DNA of 64,000 bases. It comes from Streptomyces subrutilus (lineage in GTDB: Bacteria; Actinomycetota; Actinomycetes; Streptomycetales; Streptomycetaceae). The position numbers and the translations under genes were made by a program. This document shows, piece after piece, positions 53,011-62,238 of this stretch. The DNA is taken from the NCBI RefSeq assembly GCF_008704535.1, contig NZ_CP023701.1:2914001-2978000 (forward strand), read 5' to 3'. How positions within the stretch are numbered: the first letter of the stretch is position 1; every line of letters starts with the position of its first letter. The notes under the pieces are model-generated. The model was not told the DNA's origin and ran no database searches. It saw only the letters and a list, made by a program, of their open reading frames with translations.

Positions 53011-54222
53011 ATGCAGGTGATCCAGTCAACGAAACTCGCCAATGTCTGCTACGAGATCCGCGGACCCGTCCTCGAAGAGGCGATGCGGCTCGAAGCGGCA
53101 GGTCATCGCATCCTCAAGCTCAACACCGGCAACCCCGCGGCCTTCGGCTTCGAGTGCCCGCCGGAGATCCTTGAGGACATGCTCCGCAACCTGGGCACGG
53201 CCCACGGGTACGGGGACGCGAAGGGGCTGCTCTCCGCGCGCCGCGCGGTCATGCAGCACTACCAGACCAAGGGCATCGCACTGGACGTCGAGGACATCTA
53301 CCTCGGCAACGGCGTCTCCGAGCTGATCCAGATGTCGATGCAGGCGCTGCTCGACGACGGCGACGAGGTGCTGGTCCCGGCGCCGGACTACCCGCTGTGG
53401 ACGGCCTCGGTCAGCCTGGCCGGCGGCACCGCCGTGCACTACCGCTGCGACGAGCAGTCCGACTGGATGCCGGACCTCGCGGACGTCGAGCGCAAGATCA
53501 CCGACCGCACCCGCGCGATCGTGATCATCAATCCGAACAACCCCACCGGCGCCGTCTACGACGACGAGATGCTGCGCGGGCTGACGGACATCGCCCGGCG
53601 CCACGACCTGATCGTCTGCTCGGACGAGATCTACGACCGCATCCTGTACGACGGCGCCACGCACACCAACACCGCCGTCATCGCGCCGGACCTGCTGACG
53701 CTGACCTTCAACGGGCTCTCGAAGAACTACCGCGTCGCGGGCTACCGGGCCGGCTGGATGGCGGTCTGCGGCCCCAAGAAGCACGCCTCCTCCTACATCG
53801 AGGGGCTGACGATCCTGGCGAACATGCGGCTGTGCGCGAACATGCCGTCGCAGCACGCGGTGGCCACCGCGCTCGGCGGGCGGCAGTCGATCGAGGACCT
53901 TGTCCTGCCGGGCGGGCGCATCCTGGAGCAGCGCAACGTCGCCTACGACCTGCTGACCCGCATCCCCGGCGTCACCTGCGTGAAGCCCAAGGGCGCGCTG
54001 TACGCCTTCCCGCGCCTCGACCCGTCCGTCTACAAGATCAAGGACGACCGGCAGATGGTCCTGGACCTGCTGCGCGCCGAGAAGATCATGGTCGTGCACG
54101 GGACGGGCTTCAACTGGCCCGAGCCCGACCACTTCCGGATCGTGACGCTGCCGAACGCCAAGGACCTGGCCGACGCGGTGACCCGGATCGGGAACTTCCT
54201 GGAGGGCTACGGCCAGCACTGA
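53011..54222 (+). CDS. PLP-dependent aminotransferase, alanine type (AlaA-like)
   Basis: 403 residues of fold type I class I/II. The N-terminus STKLANVCYEIRGPVLEEAMRLE is that of AlaA. PLP contacts are APDYPLWTASVSLAGG, NPNNPTGAVY, and Lys238 in NGLSKNYRVAGYRAGW. The C-terminal Arg is in DHFRIVTLP. It would interconvert pyruvate and alanine with glutamate/2-oxoglutarate. The ATG at 53011 has no ribosome-binding site; TAAGCT at 52999-53004 ends six bases before it, so a leaderless mRNA is likely. Confidence 0.94.
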   Translation: MQVIQSTKLANVCYEIRGPVLEEAMRLEAAGHRILKLNTGNPAAFGFECPPEILEDMLRNLGTAHGYGDAKGLLSARRAVMQHYQTKGIALDVEDIYLGNGVSELIQMSMQALLDDGDEVLVPAPDYPLWTASVSLAGGTAVHYRCDEQSDWMPDLADVERKITDRTRAIVIINPNNPTGAVYDDEMLRGLTDIARRHDLIVCSDEIYDRILYDGATHTNTAVIAPDLLTLTFNGLSKNYRVAGYRAGWMAVCGPKKHASSYIEGLTILANMRLCANMPSQHAVATALGGRQSIEDLVLPGGRILEQRNVAYDLLTRIPGVTCVKPKGALYAFPRLDPSVYKIKDDRQMVLDLLRAEKIMVVHGTGFNWPEPDHFRIVTLPNAKDLADAVTRIGNFLEGYGQH

Positions 54223-54281
54223 CAACGGGCCCGCGGGGGCGCCGGCCGGACCCGCTCGAAGAAGAATCGATCCAGCTCAAC

Positions 54282-54305
54282 TTTAGACGCATTCCAATGT
54301 AAGAT
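54282..54305 (+). promoter_or_regulatory. A/T-rich promoter region of the gene at 54335
   Basis: TAAGAT at 54300-54305 is a good -10 element inside an A/T-rich pocket (ACTTTAGACGCATTCCAATG). No strong -35 is visible at the expected spacing, so an activator or an alternative sigma factor may be needed. Confidence 0.5.
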
Positions 54306-54334
54306 GGTCTCCTGACCCCGCAGGAGGCCACCTC

Positions 54335-54733
54335 ATGTACGAGCCGAGCCGCAGCAAGTCGGTCGTCCACCGGACGGGCGGCCACCCGGACGACTACCCC
54401 CACAGCAGCCGTGCCGAGGCGCTGGACATCCAGCTCGCCGGGCACCTGTCCGCACTGCTCGCCGTGACCGACGAGCTCGGGCTGGCCGACGCGGCCACCG
54501 GGATCGCCGTCCAGGTGACGCGGCTGCGCGGAGCCGCGCCCGTACGGGCCGCTCAGGGCGGGCCCGGCGCCGACGGGGCCGCCCCGCTGCACCAGCGGGC
54601 GCACGACCTCGCCGCCCGCGCGCTGCTCGTCGCCGCGTCCCGCGCCGACACCACCGTCGCGATCCTCGCCGCCGAGCGCATGGACGCCCACGCCGCCGCC
54701 CTGGACTCCCTGGACCTGGCCGGCGCCCACTGA
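54335..54733 (+). CDS. Hypothetical helical protein
   Basis: 132 residues, ATG at 54335 with CAGGAGG upstream. The first 25 residues are polar, and the rest is Ala-rich and helical (DIQLAGHLSALLAVTDELGLADAATGIAVQVTRLRG; AHDLAARALLVAASRADTTVAILAAERMDAH). No cysteine, membrane helix or known motif. The good ribosome-binding site and the terminator downstream support a real gene, but no function can be offered. Confidence 0.82.
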   Translation: MYEPSRSKSVVHRTGGHPDDYPHSSRAEALDIQLAGHLSALLAVTDELGLADAATGIAVQVTRLRGAAPVRAAQGGPGADGAAPLHQRAHDLAARALLVAASRADTTVAILAAERMDAHAAALDSLDLAGAH

Positions 54734-54737
54734 CGGC

Positions 54738-54770
54738 CCCGGTCCGGGGCCGCGGAGGCTCCGGACCGGG
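54738..54770. terminator. Hairpin terminator between convergent genes at 54733 and 54826
   Basis: Perfect 10-bp stem (54738-54747 with 54761-54770) with a 13-base loop, starting 4 bases past the stop at 54733. Confidence 0.8.
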
Positions 54771-54825
54771 CGCCACACTCCCCCGCGCGGGCGCGGGCCC
54801 CTCTCGCCCCTGCCCCCGGCGGTCC

Positions 54826-55278
54826 TCAGCGCCGCGGCTGCGGCGAGAGCGGCGTGAACGCCGCCGCCTCGGCCCCGCACCACGGGACCGTCGCCACCGG
54901 CCACACCGGACCCAGCGCCTCGGCCGACTCGGTCACCCCCACCGCCACCCCGGGGATGCGGACCAGCGACTGGGCGGTGCGCCCGCCCGGCTCCGCCCGC
55001 GCGGAGTCGCGGAACTCCACCGTCACCACGTAGGCGCCCGGCCCCTCGGGCCGCCCCGCCGCCTCCACCGTGGCCACCACCCGCCTGCTCGCCGGATCGA
55101 TCCGGCACCCGGTGACCCGTACGCCCTCCAGCGCCGGCCGCGGCGCCGCAGCCGCGTCGGCGCCCCCGGCGCCGCCGCTGGCCCACACGTACAGCCCCAG
55201 CGGGGCGAACACCAGCAGGCCGGCCAGCGCCACCAGCCCGACCACCCAGCCCCGCCACTTCAACGCGCTCACGCCCAT
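54826..55278 (-). CDS. Hypothetical single-pass membrane protein
   Basis: 150 residues from ATG 55278. One membrane helix near the N-terminus (GWVVGLVALAGLLVFAPLGLYVW), then an external domain with two cysteines (GCRIDP and PWCGAE) and beta-like stretches (RRVVATVEAAG, AYVVTVEFRDSA). It is divergent from the SBP-TelA-VWA operon across 137 bp. Not recognised; a functional link to that operon is possible but unproved. Confidence 0.78.
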   Translation of the reverse strand: MGVSALKWRGWVVGLVALAGLLVFAPLGLYVWASGGAGGADAAAAPRPALEGVRVTGCRIDPASRRVVATVEAAGRPEGPGAYVVTVEFRDSARAEPGGRTAQSLVRIPGVAVGVTESAEALGPVWPVATVPWCGAEAAAFTPLSPQPRR

Positions 55279-55415
55279 CCCCCGATCCTCCCCGGCCGCC
55301 GCTCCCGTCACCAGCACCAGCGGGCCCACACAGCATTTCGAAGTGGGACCGGCCGGACACCCGGCGTTCACGCGACTCCGCGCGGAATGTGGGTTTCCGC
55401 GAGCACGCTGCACCC

Positions 55416-56516
55416 GTGAGACGCATCCTGGGCATCCTCCTGGGCCTCCTCCTGATCGGCGGCGCGGCAGCCGTCGTCCTCCTCGGGGGGCAGAGCCCGC
55501 ACACCACGGCAACGAAGACCGTGCGCGGCGTCATCGGTTCGGAGAAGTACGAGTTCTTCCGGGACCCCGACGTCGTCAAAGCCCTCGCCACGCGGGGCTA
55601 CACCGTGAAGGCCGAGACGTCGGGCTCCTGGGCGATGGACCGACTCGCCCTGAAGGACTACGACTTCGCCTTTCCCGGCAGCAGCGAACCGGCCAAGGAG
55701 ATCGAGGCCGCGGCCGGGGTGAAGGGCGCGCAGGAGACCAGGCCCTTCTACTCGCCGCTCGTCGTCATCGCCCGGACCAACGCCGCCGAGGTGCTCGCCG
55801 CCAACGGCCTCGCGAAGAAGGGCGGACCGCACACCGGAACCCTCCTCATGGGCCCGTTCCTGAAGGCCGCCGCCGACGACCGCACCTGGCAGCAGCTGTC
55901 CGGCGCGGCCGCGCACGGCGAACTGACCGGCACCGTGTTCGTCAAGACCACCGACCCGGCGACCTCCAACTCCGGCGCCCTCTTCCTGGCCGCCGCCTCC
56001 AACGTGGCGAACGGCGGCACGGTCGTCGCCGACGACGCCGCCCTCGCCCGCACCGCGCCCCTGATGCGCAAGCTCATCTCCGTCCAGGGCGCCCTGGAGC
56101 CCAGCAGCGACGACCCGTTCCGGGCGTTCATCAGCGGCGGCGGCGAACCGCTCATCCTGGTCTACGAGTCCCAGGTGGCCTCCCTCCTGCTCCAGCAGCA
56201 GGGCGGCGGCGACCTCGACAACATGGTGGTGCTCTACCCGGACACCACCGTCAACACCGCTCACACCTTCGTGCCGCTCACCGACGGGGCCCGGGAGCTC
56301 GGCACCCTCCTCGCCACCGACCCCGTCCTGCGCGACCTCGTCCTGCGGCACGGCTTCCGCCCGCAGGACGGCGTGCCCGCGTTCACCGCCGCCACCGCCC
56401 CGCACTCCGCCTACCTCAACCCGGCGCTGGCCGGCATCCGCCAGGTCGGCACGCCGACCGTCAAGAACCTGATGGCGCTGGCCGCCCGCGCCAAGGGCCA
56501 GGGGGACACACCGTGA
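55416..56516 (+). CDS. Membrane-anchored substrate-binding-fold protein, first gene of the TelA/VWA operon
   Basis: 366 residues from GTG 55416 (an in-frame GTG at 55389 is possible). An uncleaved-looking anchor (RRILGILLGLLLIGGAAAVVLL) is followed by a periplasmic-binding type 2 fold: RGVIGSEKYEFFRDPDVVKALATRGYTVKAETSGSWAM, FPGSSEPAKEIEAAA, RPFYSPLVVIARTNAAEVL, and TTDPATSNSGALFLAAASN. The DPATSNSG segment resembles the ligand loop of phosphate- and oxyanion-type binding proteins. There is no lipobox and no transporter partner. Its stop overlaps the telA-like gene (GTGA). Confidence 0.85.
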   Translation: MRRILGILLGLLLIGGAAAVVLLGGQSPHTTATKTVRGVIGSEKYEFFRDPDVVKALATRGYTVKAETSGSWAMDRLALKDYDFAFPGSSEPAKEIEAAAGVKGAQETRPFYSPLVVIARTNAAEVLAANGLAKKGGPHTGTLLMGPFLKAAADDRTWQQLSGAAAHGELTGTVFVKTTDPATSNSGALFLAAASNVANGGTVVADDAALARTAPLMRKLISVQGALEPSSDDPFRAFISGGGEPLILVYESQVASLLLQQQGGGDLDNMVVLYPDTTVNTAHTFVPLTDGARELGTLLATDPVLRDLVLRHGFRPQDGVPAFTAATAPHSAYLNPALAGIRQVGTPTVKNLMALAARAKGQGDTP

Positions 56517-57700
56517 CACCGACACCTCCCGGGGACGACACCTTCGTCCTCACCGCACCCGAACCCGTCCCCCCGGTCCGCCGGGACCGGGCCGCGGGCC
56601 TCGTACCGCTCCAGGACGGCGTCCGCGACGAGATGGCCCGCCGGGCCGCCGAGTACGTCGGCTCGCTCGCCGGGACCGACGCCCGCTCCCCCGAGTTCGC
56701 CCGGCGCATCGACGAGATCACCGGGCTCGGCGCGGCCGACGTCCGCTCCGCCGCCCAGCAGTCCAACCGCATGCTGGAGCGGGCCGTACGGTCCCTCGGC
56801 GCGGACGGCGGCGGAGCGGCCCAGGCCCGGGTGGCCGGCTCCCTGGTCGAACTGCGGCGGACCGTACGGGACCTCGACCCCCGGGACACGCCCGCCCGCG
56901 GCGCCCGCAGGCTGCTCTCGCGGCTGCCGGGCGGCAACCGGCTGCGCGACCACGTGGCCCGCTACGCCTCCGCGCAGGCGACGCTCGACTCCCTCGTGGG
57001 CGCGCTCCGCGGCGGCCAGGACGAACTGCGCCGCGACAACGCCGCCCTGCACACCGAACGGGCCGGGCTGTGGGAGACCATGGGCCGGCTCCAGGAACAC
57101 GCGGTCCTCACCGAGGCCCTGGACGCGGCCGTCGGACAGCGCGTCGCCGAGACGGAGGGCGCCGACCCGCGGCAGGCCGACGCCCTGCGCGCGGACGTGC
57201 TCTTCCCCGTCCGGCAGAAGCACCAGGACCTGCTGACCCAGCTGGCCGTCTGCGCCCAGGGCTACCTGGCGATGGACGTGGTCCGGCGCACCAACGACGA
57301 GCTGATCAAGGGCGTCGACCGGGCGGCCAGCACCACCGTCTCGGCGCTGCGGATCGCCGTGATGCTGGCCTCGGCCCTCGACCACCAGCGCCGGGTCGTC
57401 GCGCAGGTCGACGCCCTCAAGGGCACCACCGAGGAGCTGATCCGGGGCAACGCGCAGATGCTGGGCACGCAGAGCGGCGAGATCCAACGGCTCGCCGCCG
57501 ACCCGGCGGTCGGCACGGAGACGCTGCGCACGGCCTTCGAGCAGATCCACCGCACCCTCGACGCGATCGACACGTTCAAGGCGCGGGCCACCGAGAACAT
57601 GGCGGCCACCGTGGAGTCCCTGAGCGGCGAACTGCGCACCGCCTCGGCCTACCTGGAGCGCACCCGCACCGCCGGCGCGCCCGACGGGGAGACCCGGTGA
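56513..57700 (+). CDS. TelA-family (toxic anion resistance) protein
   Basis: 395 residues, all helical apart from the N-terminal 25. The TelA signature runs from about residue 130 to the end: GNRLRDHVARYASAQATLDSLVGALRGGQDELRRDNAALHTERAGLWETM, FPVRQKHQDLLTQLAVCAQGYLAMDVVRRTNDELIKGVDRA, STTVSALRIAVMLASAL and FEQIHRTLDAIDTFKARATENM. TelA proteins accompany tellurite-resistance gene sets and are thought to be cytoplasmic, membrane-associated coiled proteins. Start and stop both overlap neighbours by GTGA. Confidence 0.92.
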   Translation: MTPTPPGDDTFVLTAPEPVPPVRRDRAAGLVPLQDGVRDEMARRAAEYVGSLAGTDARSPEFARRIDEITGLGAADVRSAAQQSNRMLERAVRSLGADGGGAAQARVAGSLVELRRTVRDLDPRDTPARGARRLLSRLPGGNRLRDHVARYASAQATLDSLVGALRGGQDELRRDNAALHTERAGLWETMGRLQEHAVLTEALDAAVGQRVAETEGADPRQADALRADVLFPVRQKHQDLLTQLAVCAQGYLAMDVVRRTNDELIKGVDRAASTTVSALRIAVMLASALDHQRRVVAQVDALKGTTEELIRGNAQMLGTQSGEIQRLAADPAVGTETLRTAFEQIHRTLDAIDTFKARATENMAATVESLSGELRTASAYLERTRTAGAPDGETR

Positions 57701-59358
57701 GCGCGGCCCGCCGCACCCCGCGACCCGACGCGCCCGACGCGCCCGCGCGCTCGCGGGGGACGCGCCGCACCCCGCTCGCCGTGCTCGCCCTGTGCCTCGG
57801 CGTGCTGGCCGCGGCCACCGCCTGCACCGGCTCCTCCGCCGCCCCGGACCCGGCGAAGCCCACCGCCTACCGGGAGGGCACCCTGCGCGTCCTGGCCTCC
57901 AGCGAGCTCGCCGACATGGAGCCGGTGCTGGAGGCCGCCCGGGCCGCGACCGGGGTCACGGTGCGACTGACCTGGACCGGCACCCTCGACGCCGCCGAGC
58001 AGGTCGCCTCCGGGAAGGCGGACGGGGCGTACGACGCGATCTGGCTCTCCTCCGACGACTACCTGCGGCTGCGGCCCGGGGCGGCCGCGAAGCTCGCCGA
58101 CGCGACCCCCGTGATGTCCTCTCCGGTCGCCCTCGGCGTACGGCCGCAGGCCCTGGCGCGGCTCGGCTGGAAGCCCGATGAGGTGACCTGGTCGGCGGTG
58201 CACGAGGCGGTGGCCGGCGGCCGGCTGACGTACGGGATGACCGATCCGGTGCGTTCCAACTCCGGTTTCTCCGCGCTGGTCTCGGTGGCCTCGGGGCTGT
58301 CGGGCGCGCAGTCGGCGCTCACCGACGCGGACGTGCGGACGGCGGCGCCCCGGCTGAAGGAGTTCTTCGCCGGGCAGAAGCTGACCTCGGGCTCCTCGGG
58401 CTGGCTGGCCGACGCGTACGCCCAGCGCGGGGACGTGGACGCGCTGGTCAACTACGAGTCCGTCCTGCTGTCGATGAACCGGGACGCGAAGAGCGGCCTG
58501 ACGGTGGTCCGGCCGCGCGACGGCGTGGTGACGGCCCACTACCCGCTGACCCTGCTGACCTCGGCTCCGGCCGGGGCCCGCGAGTCGGGGCGCGTGCTGA
58601 CCGACTGGCTGCGCGGCCCGGAGGCGCAGCGGTCGATCACCGAACGGACCTTCCGGCGGCCGGTCGCGGCCGGGGTCGCGCCGGCGGCCGGGCTGGAGGC
58701 CACGGTCCGCCGCGAGCTGCCCTTCCCGGGGTCGCTGTCGGTGGCCGACGGGCTGCTGGCCTCGTACGAGAACGAGCTGCGCAGGCCCTCGCGGACGGTG
58801 TACGTCCTGGACACCTCGGGCTCGATGGGCGAGGAGGACCGCATCGGACGGCTCAAGTCCGCGCTCACCGACCTCACGGGCAGCGGGGGTTCGGGCACCG
58901 GACGGCGCTTCCGCGACCGCGAGGAGGTGACGCTGCTGCCCTTCGGCGACCGGGTGAAGAAGGTGCTGACGCACGTGGTCGATCCGGGCGCCCCGGGGCC
59001 GGCCCTCGACGCGATCCGGCGGGACGTGGGCGCGCTGGAGCCGGCCGGGGGCACGGCCGTGTACGGCAGTCTGAAGGCGGCCTACCAGCACCTCGGGCGG
59101 GGTGGCGCGGACGCGTTCACGTCGATCGTGCTGATGACGGACGGACAGAGCGGGGACAAGGTGCAGGACTTCGACTCCTTCTACGCGGCGCTGCCGGAGG
59201 GTCAGCGGCACACCCCGGTCTTCGCGGTGCTGTTCGGCGACTCGGACCGCAGGGAGCTCACCCACATCACCGAACTGACCGGCGGACGGCTCTTCGACGC
59301 CACCGGCGGCAGCGGTGCGCTCGACGGGGCGTTCGAGGAGATCCGTGGCTACCAGTAG
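57697..59358 (+). CDS. Lipoprotein with substrate-binding domain fused to a VWA domain
   Basis: 553 residues. The signal peptide ends in lipobox ATAC with Cys43. Residues about 55-340 form a second periplasmic-binding type 2 fold (LRVLASSELADMEPVLEAARAATGVTVRLTWTG, TDPVRSNSGFSALVSVASG, YESVLLSMN). Residues about 365-550 are a von Willebrand A domain with the full MIDAS motif DTSGSMG at Asp372, the Thr in GGTAVYGS and the Asp in LMTDGQSGD. The VWA part should bind a protein partner through a metal. It follows telA by GTGA overlap and overlaps the next gene by 14 bp. Confidence 0.92.
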   Translation: MSAARRTPRPDAPDAPARSRGTRRTPLAVLALCLGVLAAATACTGSSAAPDPAKPTAYREGTLRVLASSELADMEPVLEAARAATGVTVRLTWTGTLDAAEQVASGKADGAYDAIWLSSDDYLRLRPGAAAKLADATPVMSSPVALGVRPQALARLGWKPDEVTWSAVHEAVAGGRLTYGMTDPVRSNSGFSALVSVASGLSGAQSALTDADVRTAAPRLKEFFAGQKLTSGSSGWLADAYAQRGDVDALVNYESVLLSMNRDAKSGLTVVRPRDGVVTAHYPLTLLTSAPAGARESGRVLTDWLRGPEAQRSITERTFRRPVAAGVAPAAGLEATVRRELPFPGSLSVADGLLASYENELRRPSRTVYVLDTSGSMGEEDRIGRLKSALTDLTGSGGSGTGRRFRDREEVTLLPFGDRVKKVLTHVVDPGAPGPALDAIRRDVGALEPAGGTAVYGSLKAAYQHLGRGGADAFTSIVLMTDGQSGDKVQDFDSFYAALPEGQRHTPVFAVLFGDSDRRELTHITELTGGRLFDATGGSGALDGAFEEIRGYQ

Positions 59359-59950
59359 GGTCCTCGGCTACCTGGAGTCGAAGAAGAACCTGGCCGGCTC
59401 GGCCTGCGGGGTGGCCGGGGTGGCCCTCGCCCTGGCCGGGTCGGCGGGCCCGTACTGGCCGGCGGTGGTGGCCGGGCTGTACGGCGCGGGCGCGCTGATC
59501 GCCCCGCCGGAGCGGGTGGCGCCGCCGCGCTACCCGGACGCCGCCGAGCGGCTGGGCGCCGTACGGGAGGACCTCGGCCGGCTGCGCGCGTACGTGGCCC
59601 GGGCCGAGCTGCCGCCGACGGCGGCCGGGACGCTGGCCGGGCTGCTGGAGCGGTACGCGGCGCTGCTCGATCCGGGGTGGGCGGCCGACGTGCTGGGCGC
59701 CGAACCGGAGGCGGTGCACGTGCTGTCGCGGGCGATCCGCGCGGACGTGCCGGAGTGCGTGGACGCCTACCACCGGACGCGCTGGTGGACCCGGATCACC
59801 CCGGGCGGCGCATCGCCGGAACGCGAACTGGAGCGGCAGTTGGCGGCGCTGTACGAGGAGGCGGAGGGGGTGGCGGCGGCGCTGCGCGAGGCGGAGGCGC
59901 GCCGGCAGCGGACGCACACGACGTACCTGGAGGACCGGGGCCGCTCCTGA
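59345..59950 (+). CDS. Hypothetical membrane protein, last gene of the TelA/VWA operon
   Basis: 201 residues from GTG 59345, which overlaps the upstream stop by 14 bp. The N-terminus has two close hydrophobic stretches (about residues 17-50, SACGVAGVALALAGSAGPYWPAVVAGLYGAGALI), then a helical cytoplasmic domain ending in a strong coiled-coil-like segment (ERELERQLAALYEEAEGVAAALREAEARRQ). Not recognised outside this operon type. It could dock the TelA-like coiled protein to the membrane. Confidence 0.85.
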   Translation: MATSRVLGYLESKKNLAGSACGVAGVALALAGSAGPYWPAVVAGLYGAGALIAPPERVAPPRYPDAAERLGAVREDLGRLRAYVARAELPPTAAGTLAGLLERYAALLDPGWAADVLGAEPEAVHVLSRAIRADVPECVDAYHRTRWWTRITPGGASPERELERQLAALYEEAEGVAAALREAEARRQRTHTTYLEDRGRS

Positions 59951-59986
59951 CCGCGGCCCTGCTGCCGCGAAGGCACGGGGCCGCGG
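59951..59986 (+). terminator. Hairpin after the TelA/VWA operon
   Basis: CCGCGGCCC at 59951-59959 pairs with 59978-59986 around an 18-base loop, directly after the last stop codon. Confidence 0.55.
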
Positions 59987-60165
59987 ACCCGGCCGCGGCT
60001 CCGGCTGCCGCTTCGGCTTCGGAAGTGCCCGATGGCGGGCTCCCGTTCGCGCGGGGGCCCGCCATCGGCGGTCGCACGCGGTCCGTCCGGCGGGCGAGGA
60101 CGCGCCTGCCGGGGGACCGGTGCTGCGGTGGGAACCGCTTGGTCGGGGGCTCCCACGTTCTCGGG

Positions 60166-60180
60166 CCCCGGTGACCGGGG
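60166..60180 (-). terminator. Short hairpin after pckG
   Basis: A compact six-base-pair stem, CCCCGG (60166-60171) with CCGGGG (60175-60180) and a three-base loop, 9 bases after the pckG stop on the minus strand. Weak alone. Confidence 0.45.
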
Positions 60181-60188
60181 CGGGCGGG

Positions 60189-62018
60189 TCAGCCCAGGCG
60201 CTCGACGAGCGCGTGGTACTGGTCCCACAGTTCCTTGGGCGTGTGGTCGCCGTAGGTGTTCAGGTGCTCGGGGACCAGGGCGGCCTCCTCGCGCCAGACC
60301 TCCTTGTCGACGGTGAGGAGGAAGTCGAGGTCGGCGGCGGACAGGTCCAGGCCGTCGGTGTCGAGGGACTCCGCGGTCGGCAGGACGCCGATGGGGGTCT
60401 CGACGCCGTCGGCGGTGCCGTCGAGGCGGCCGACGACCCACTTCAGGACGCGGCTGTTCTCGCCGAAGCCGGGCCACACGAACGCGCCCGCGTCGTTCTT
60501 GCGGAACCAGTTCACGTAGTAGATCTTCGGGAGCCTGGACTGGTCCTTGCCCTTGGCCACGTCGACCCAGTGGCCCATGTAGTCGCCCATGTTGTAGCCG
60601 CAGAACGGCAGCATGGCGAACGGGTCGCGGCGCAGCTCGCCGACCTTGCCCTCGGCGGCGGCGGTCTTCTCGGAGGCGATGTTCGAGCCGATGAAGACGC
60701 CGTGGTTCCAGTCGAAGGACTCGGTGACCAGGGGCACGGCGGAGGCGCGGCGGCCGCCGAAGAGGATCGCGGAGATCGGGACGCCCTCGGGGTCCTCCCA
60801 CTCGGGGGCGATCGTCGGGCACTGCGAGGCCGGGACGGCGAAGCGGGCGTTCGGGTGGGCGGCCGGGGTGCCGGACTCCGGCGTCCAGTCGTTGCCCTTC
60901 CAGTCGGTGAGGTGGGCGGGCGACTGCTCGGTCATGCCCTCCCACCACACGTCGCCGTCGTCGGTGAGCGCGACGTTGGTGAAGACGGTGTTCGCGTACA
61001 TCGTCTTCATGGCGTTGGCGTTGGTGTGCTCGCCGGTGCCGGGGGCGACGCCGAAGAAGCCGGCCTCGGGGTTGATCGCGTAGAGGCGGCCGTCCTCGCC
61101 GAAGCGCATCCAGGCGATGTCGTCACCGACGGTCTCGACGGTCCAGCCGGGGATGGTGGGCTCCAGCATCGCCAGGTTGGTCTTGCCGCAGGCGCTCGGG
61201 AACGCGGCGGCGATGTACCGGGCCTCGCCGGTGGGCGGGGTGAGCTTGAGGATCAGCATGTGCTCGGCGAGCCAGCCCTCGTCGCGGGCCATGACGGACG
61301 CGATGCGCAGGGCGTAGCACTTCTTGCCGAGCAGGGCGTTGCCGCCGTAGCCGGAACCGTAGGACCAGATCTCGCGGGTCTCGGGGAAGTGCGAGATGTA
61401 CTTGGTGGTGTTGCAGGGCCACGGGACGTCGGCCTGGCCGTCGGCGAGCGGGGCGCCGAGGGTGTGGACGGCCTTGACGAAGAACCCGTCGGTGCCGAGT
61501 TCGTCGAGGACGGCCTTGCCCATGCGGGTCATGGTGCGCATGGCGACGGCGACGTAGGCGGAGTCGGTGATCTCGACGCCGATCGCGGAGAGCTCGGAGC
61601 CGAGGGGGCCCATGCAGAAGGGGACGACGTACATCGTCCGGCCCTTCATGGAGCCGCGGAAGATGCCGCCCTCCGCGCCCTTGCCGGCGAAGAGCTCCTT
61701 CATCTCGGCCGGGGCCTTCCAGTGGTTGGTCGGGCCCGCGTCCTCCTCCTTCTCGGAGCAGATGAAGGTCCGGTCCTCGACGCGCGCGACGTCGGAGGGG
61801 TCGGAGGCGGCGTAGTACGAGTTCGGGCGCTTGGTCTCGTCGAGCTTCCTGAACGTGCCCTGGGTGACGAGCTCCTCGCACAGGCGCTCGTACTCGGCCT
61901 CGGATCCGTCGCACCAGACGACGCGGTCGGGCTGGGTCAGGGCGGCGATCTCGTCCACCCAGGTGATCAGTTCCCGGTGGGTCGTCGGAATGGTGGGAGC
62001 CGCGTTGTCGCGCGCCAC
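60189..62018 (-). CDS. pckG: Phosphoenolpyruvate carboxykinase (GTP)
   Basis: 609 residues, the standard length for the GTP-dependent enzyme, which converts oxaloacetate and GTP to PEP, GDP and CO2 at the head of gluconeogenesis. The kinase loop is [13 protein letters not shown] with the reactive Cys277. Other motifs are [49 protein letters not shown], and [17 protein letters not shown]. The GTG at 62018 is chosen for AAGGAG five bases upstream and the family N-terminus VARDNAAP, although the frame is open further upstream. Confidence 0.97.
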   Translation of the reverse strand: MARDNAAPTIPTTHRELITWVDEIAALTQPDRVVWCDGSEAEYERLCEELVTQGTFRKLDETKRPNSYYAASDPSDVARVEDRTFICSEKEEDAGPTNHWKAPAEMKELFAGKGAEGGIFRGSMKGRTMYVVPFCMGPLGSELSAIGVEITDSAYVAVAMRTMTRMGKAVLDELGTDGFFVKAVHTLGAPLADGQADVPWPCNTTKYISHFPETREIWSYGSGYGGNALLGKKCYALRIASVMARDEGWLAEHMLILKLTPPTGEARYIAAAFPSACGKTNLAMLEPTIPGWTVETVGDDIAWMRFGEDGRLYAINPEAGFFGVAPGTGEHTNANAMKTMYANTVFTNVALTDDGDVWWEGMTEQSPAHLTDWKGNDWTPESGTPAAHPNARFAVPASQCPTIAPEWEDPEGVPISAILFGGRRASAVPLVTESFDWNHGVFIGSNIASEKTAAAEGKVGELRRDPFAMLPFCGYNMGDYMGHWVDVAKGKDQSRLPKIYYVNWFRKNDAGAFVWPGFGENSRVLKWVVGRLDGTADGVETPIGVLPTAESLDTDGLDLSAADLDFLLTVDKEVWREEAALVPEHLNTYGDHTPKELWDQYHALVERLG

Positions 62019-62238
62019 GATTGCTCCTTGTTGAGGGGTTTGTTTGGTGTTTGCCCCGTGGGGGCTGCGACCCGGACGCTTCGCGCTCCGCTCATCCGGT
62101 GCCGACCGCACTCATCTGATCATCCGGTGGATGTGCGCATATGTCCAGAGGGCCTCTCACGTGAGCATCGCCACGTCCGTCAATCTTCCGTAAAGAGGAC
62201 TGACGGAAACCTACGGACCCGTAGGTAGCATGTGGGCC

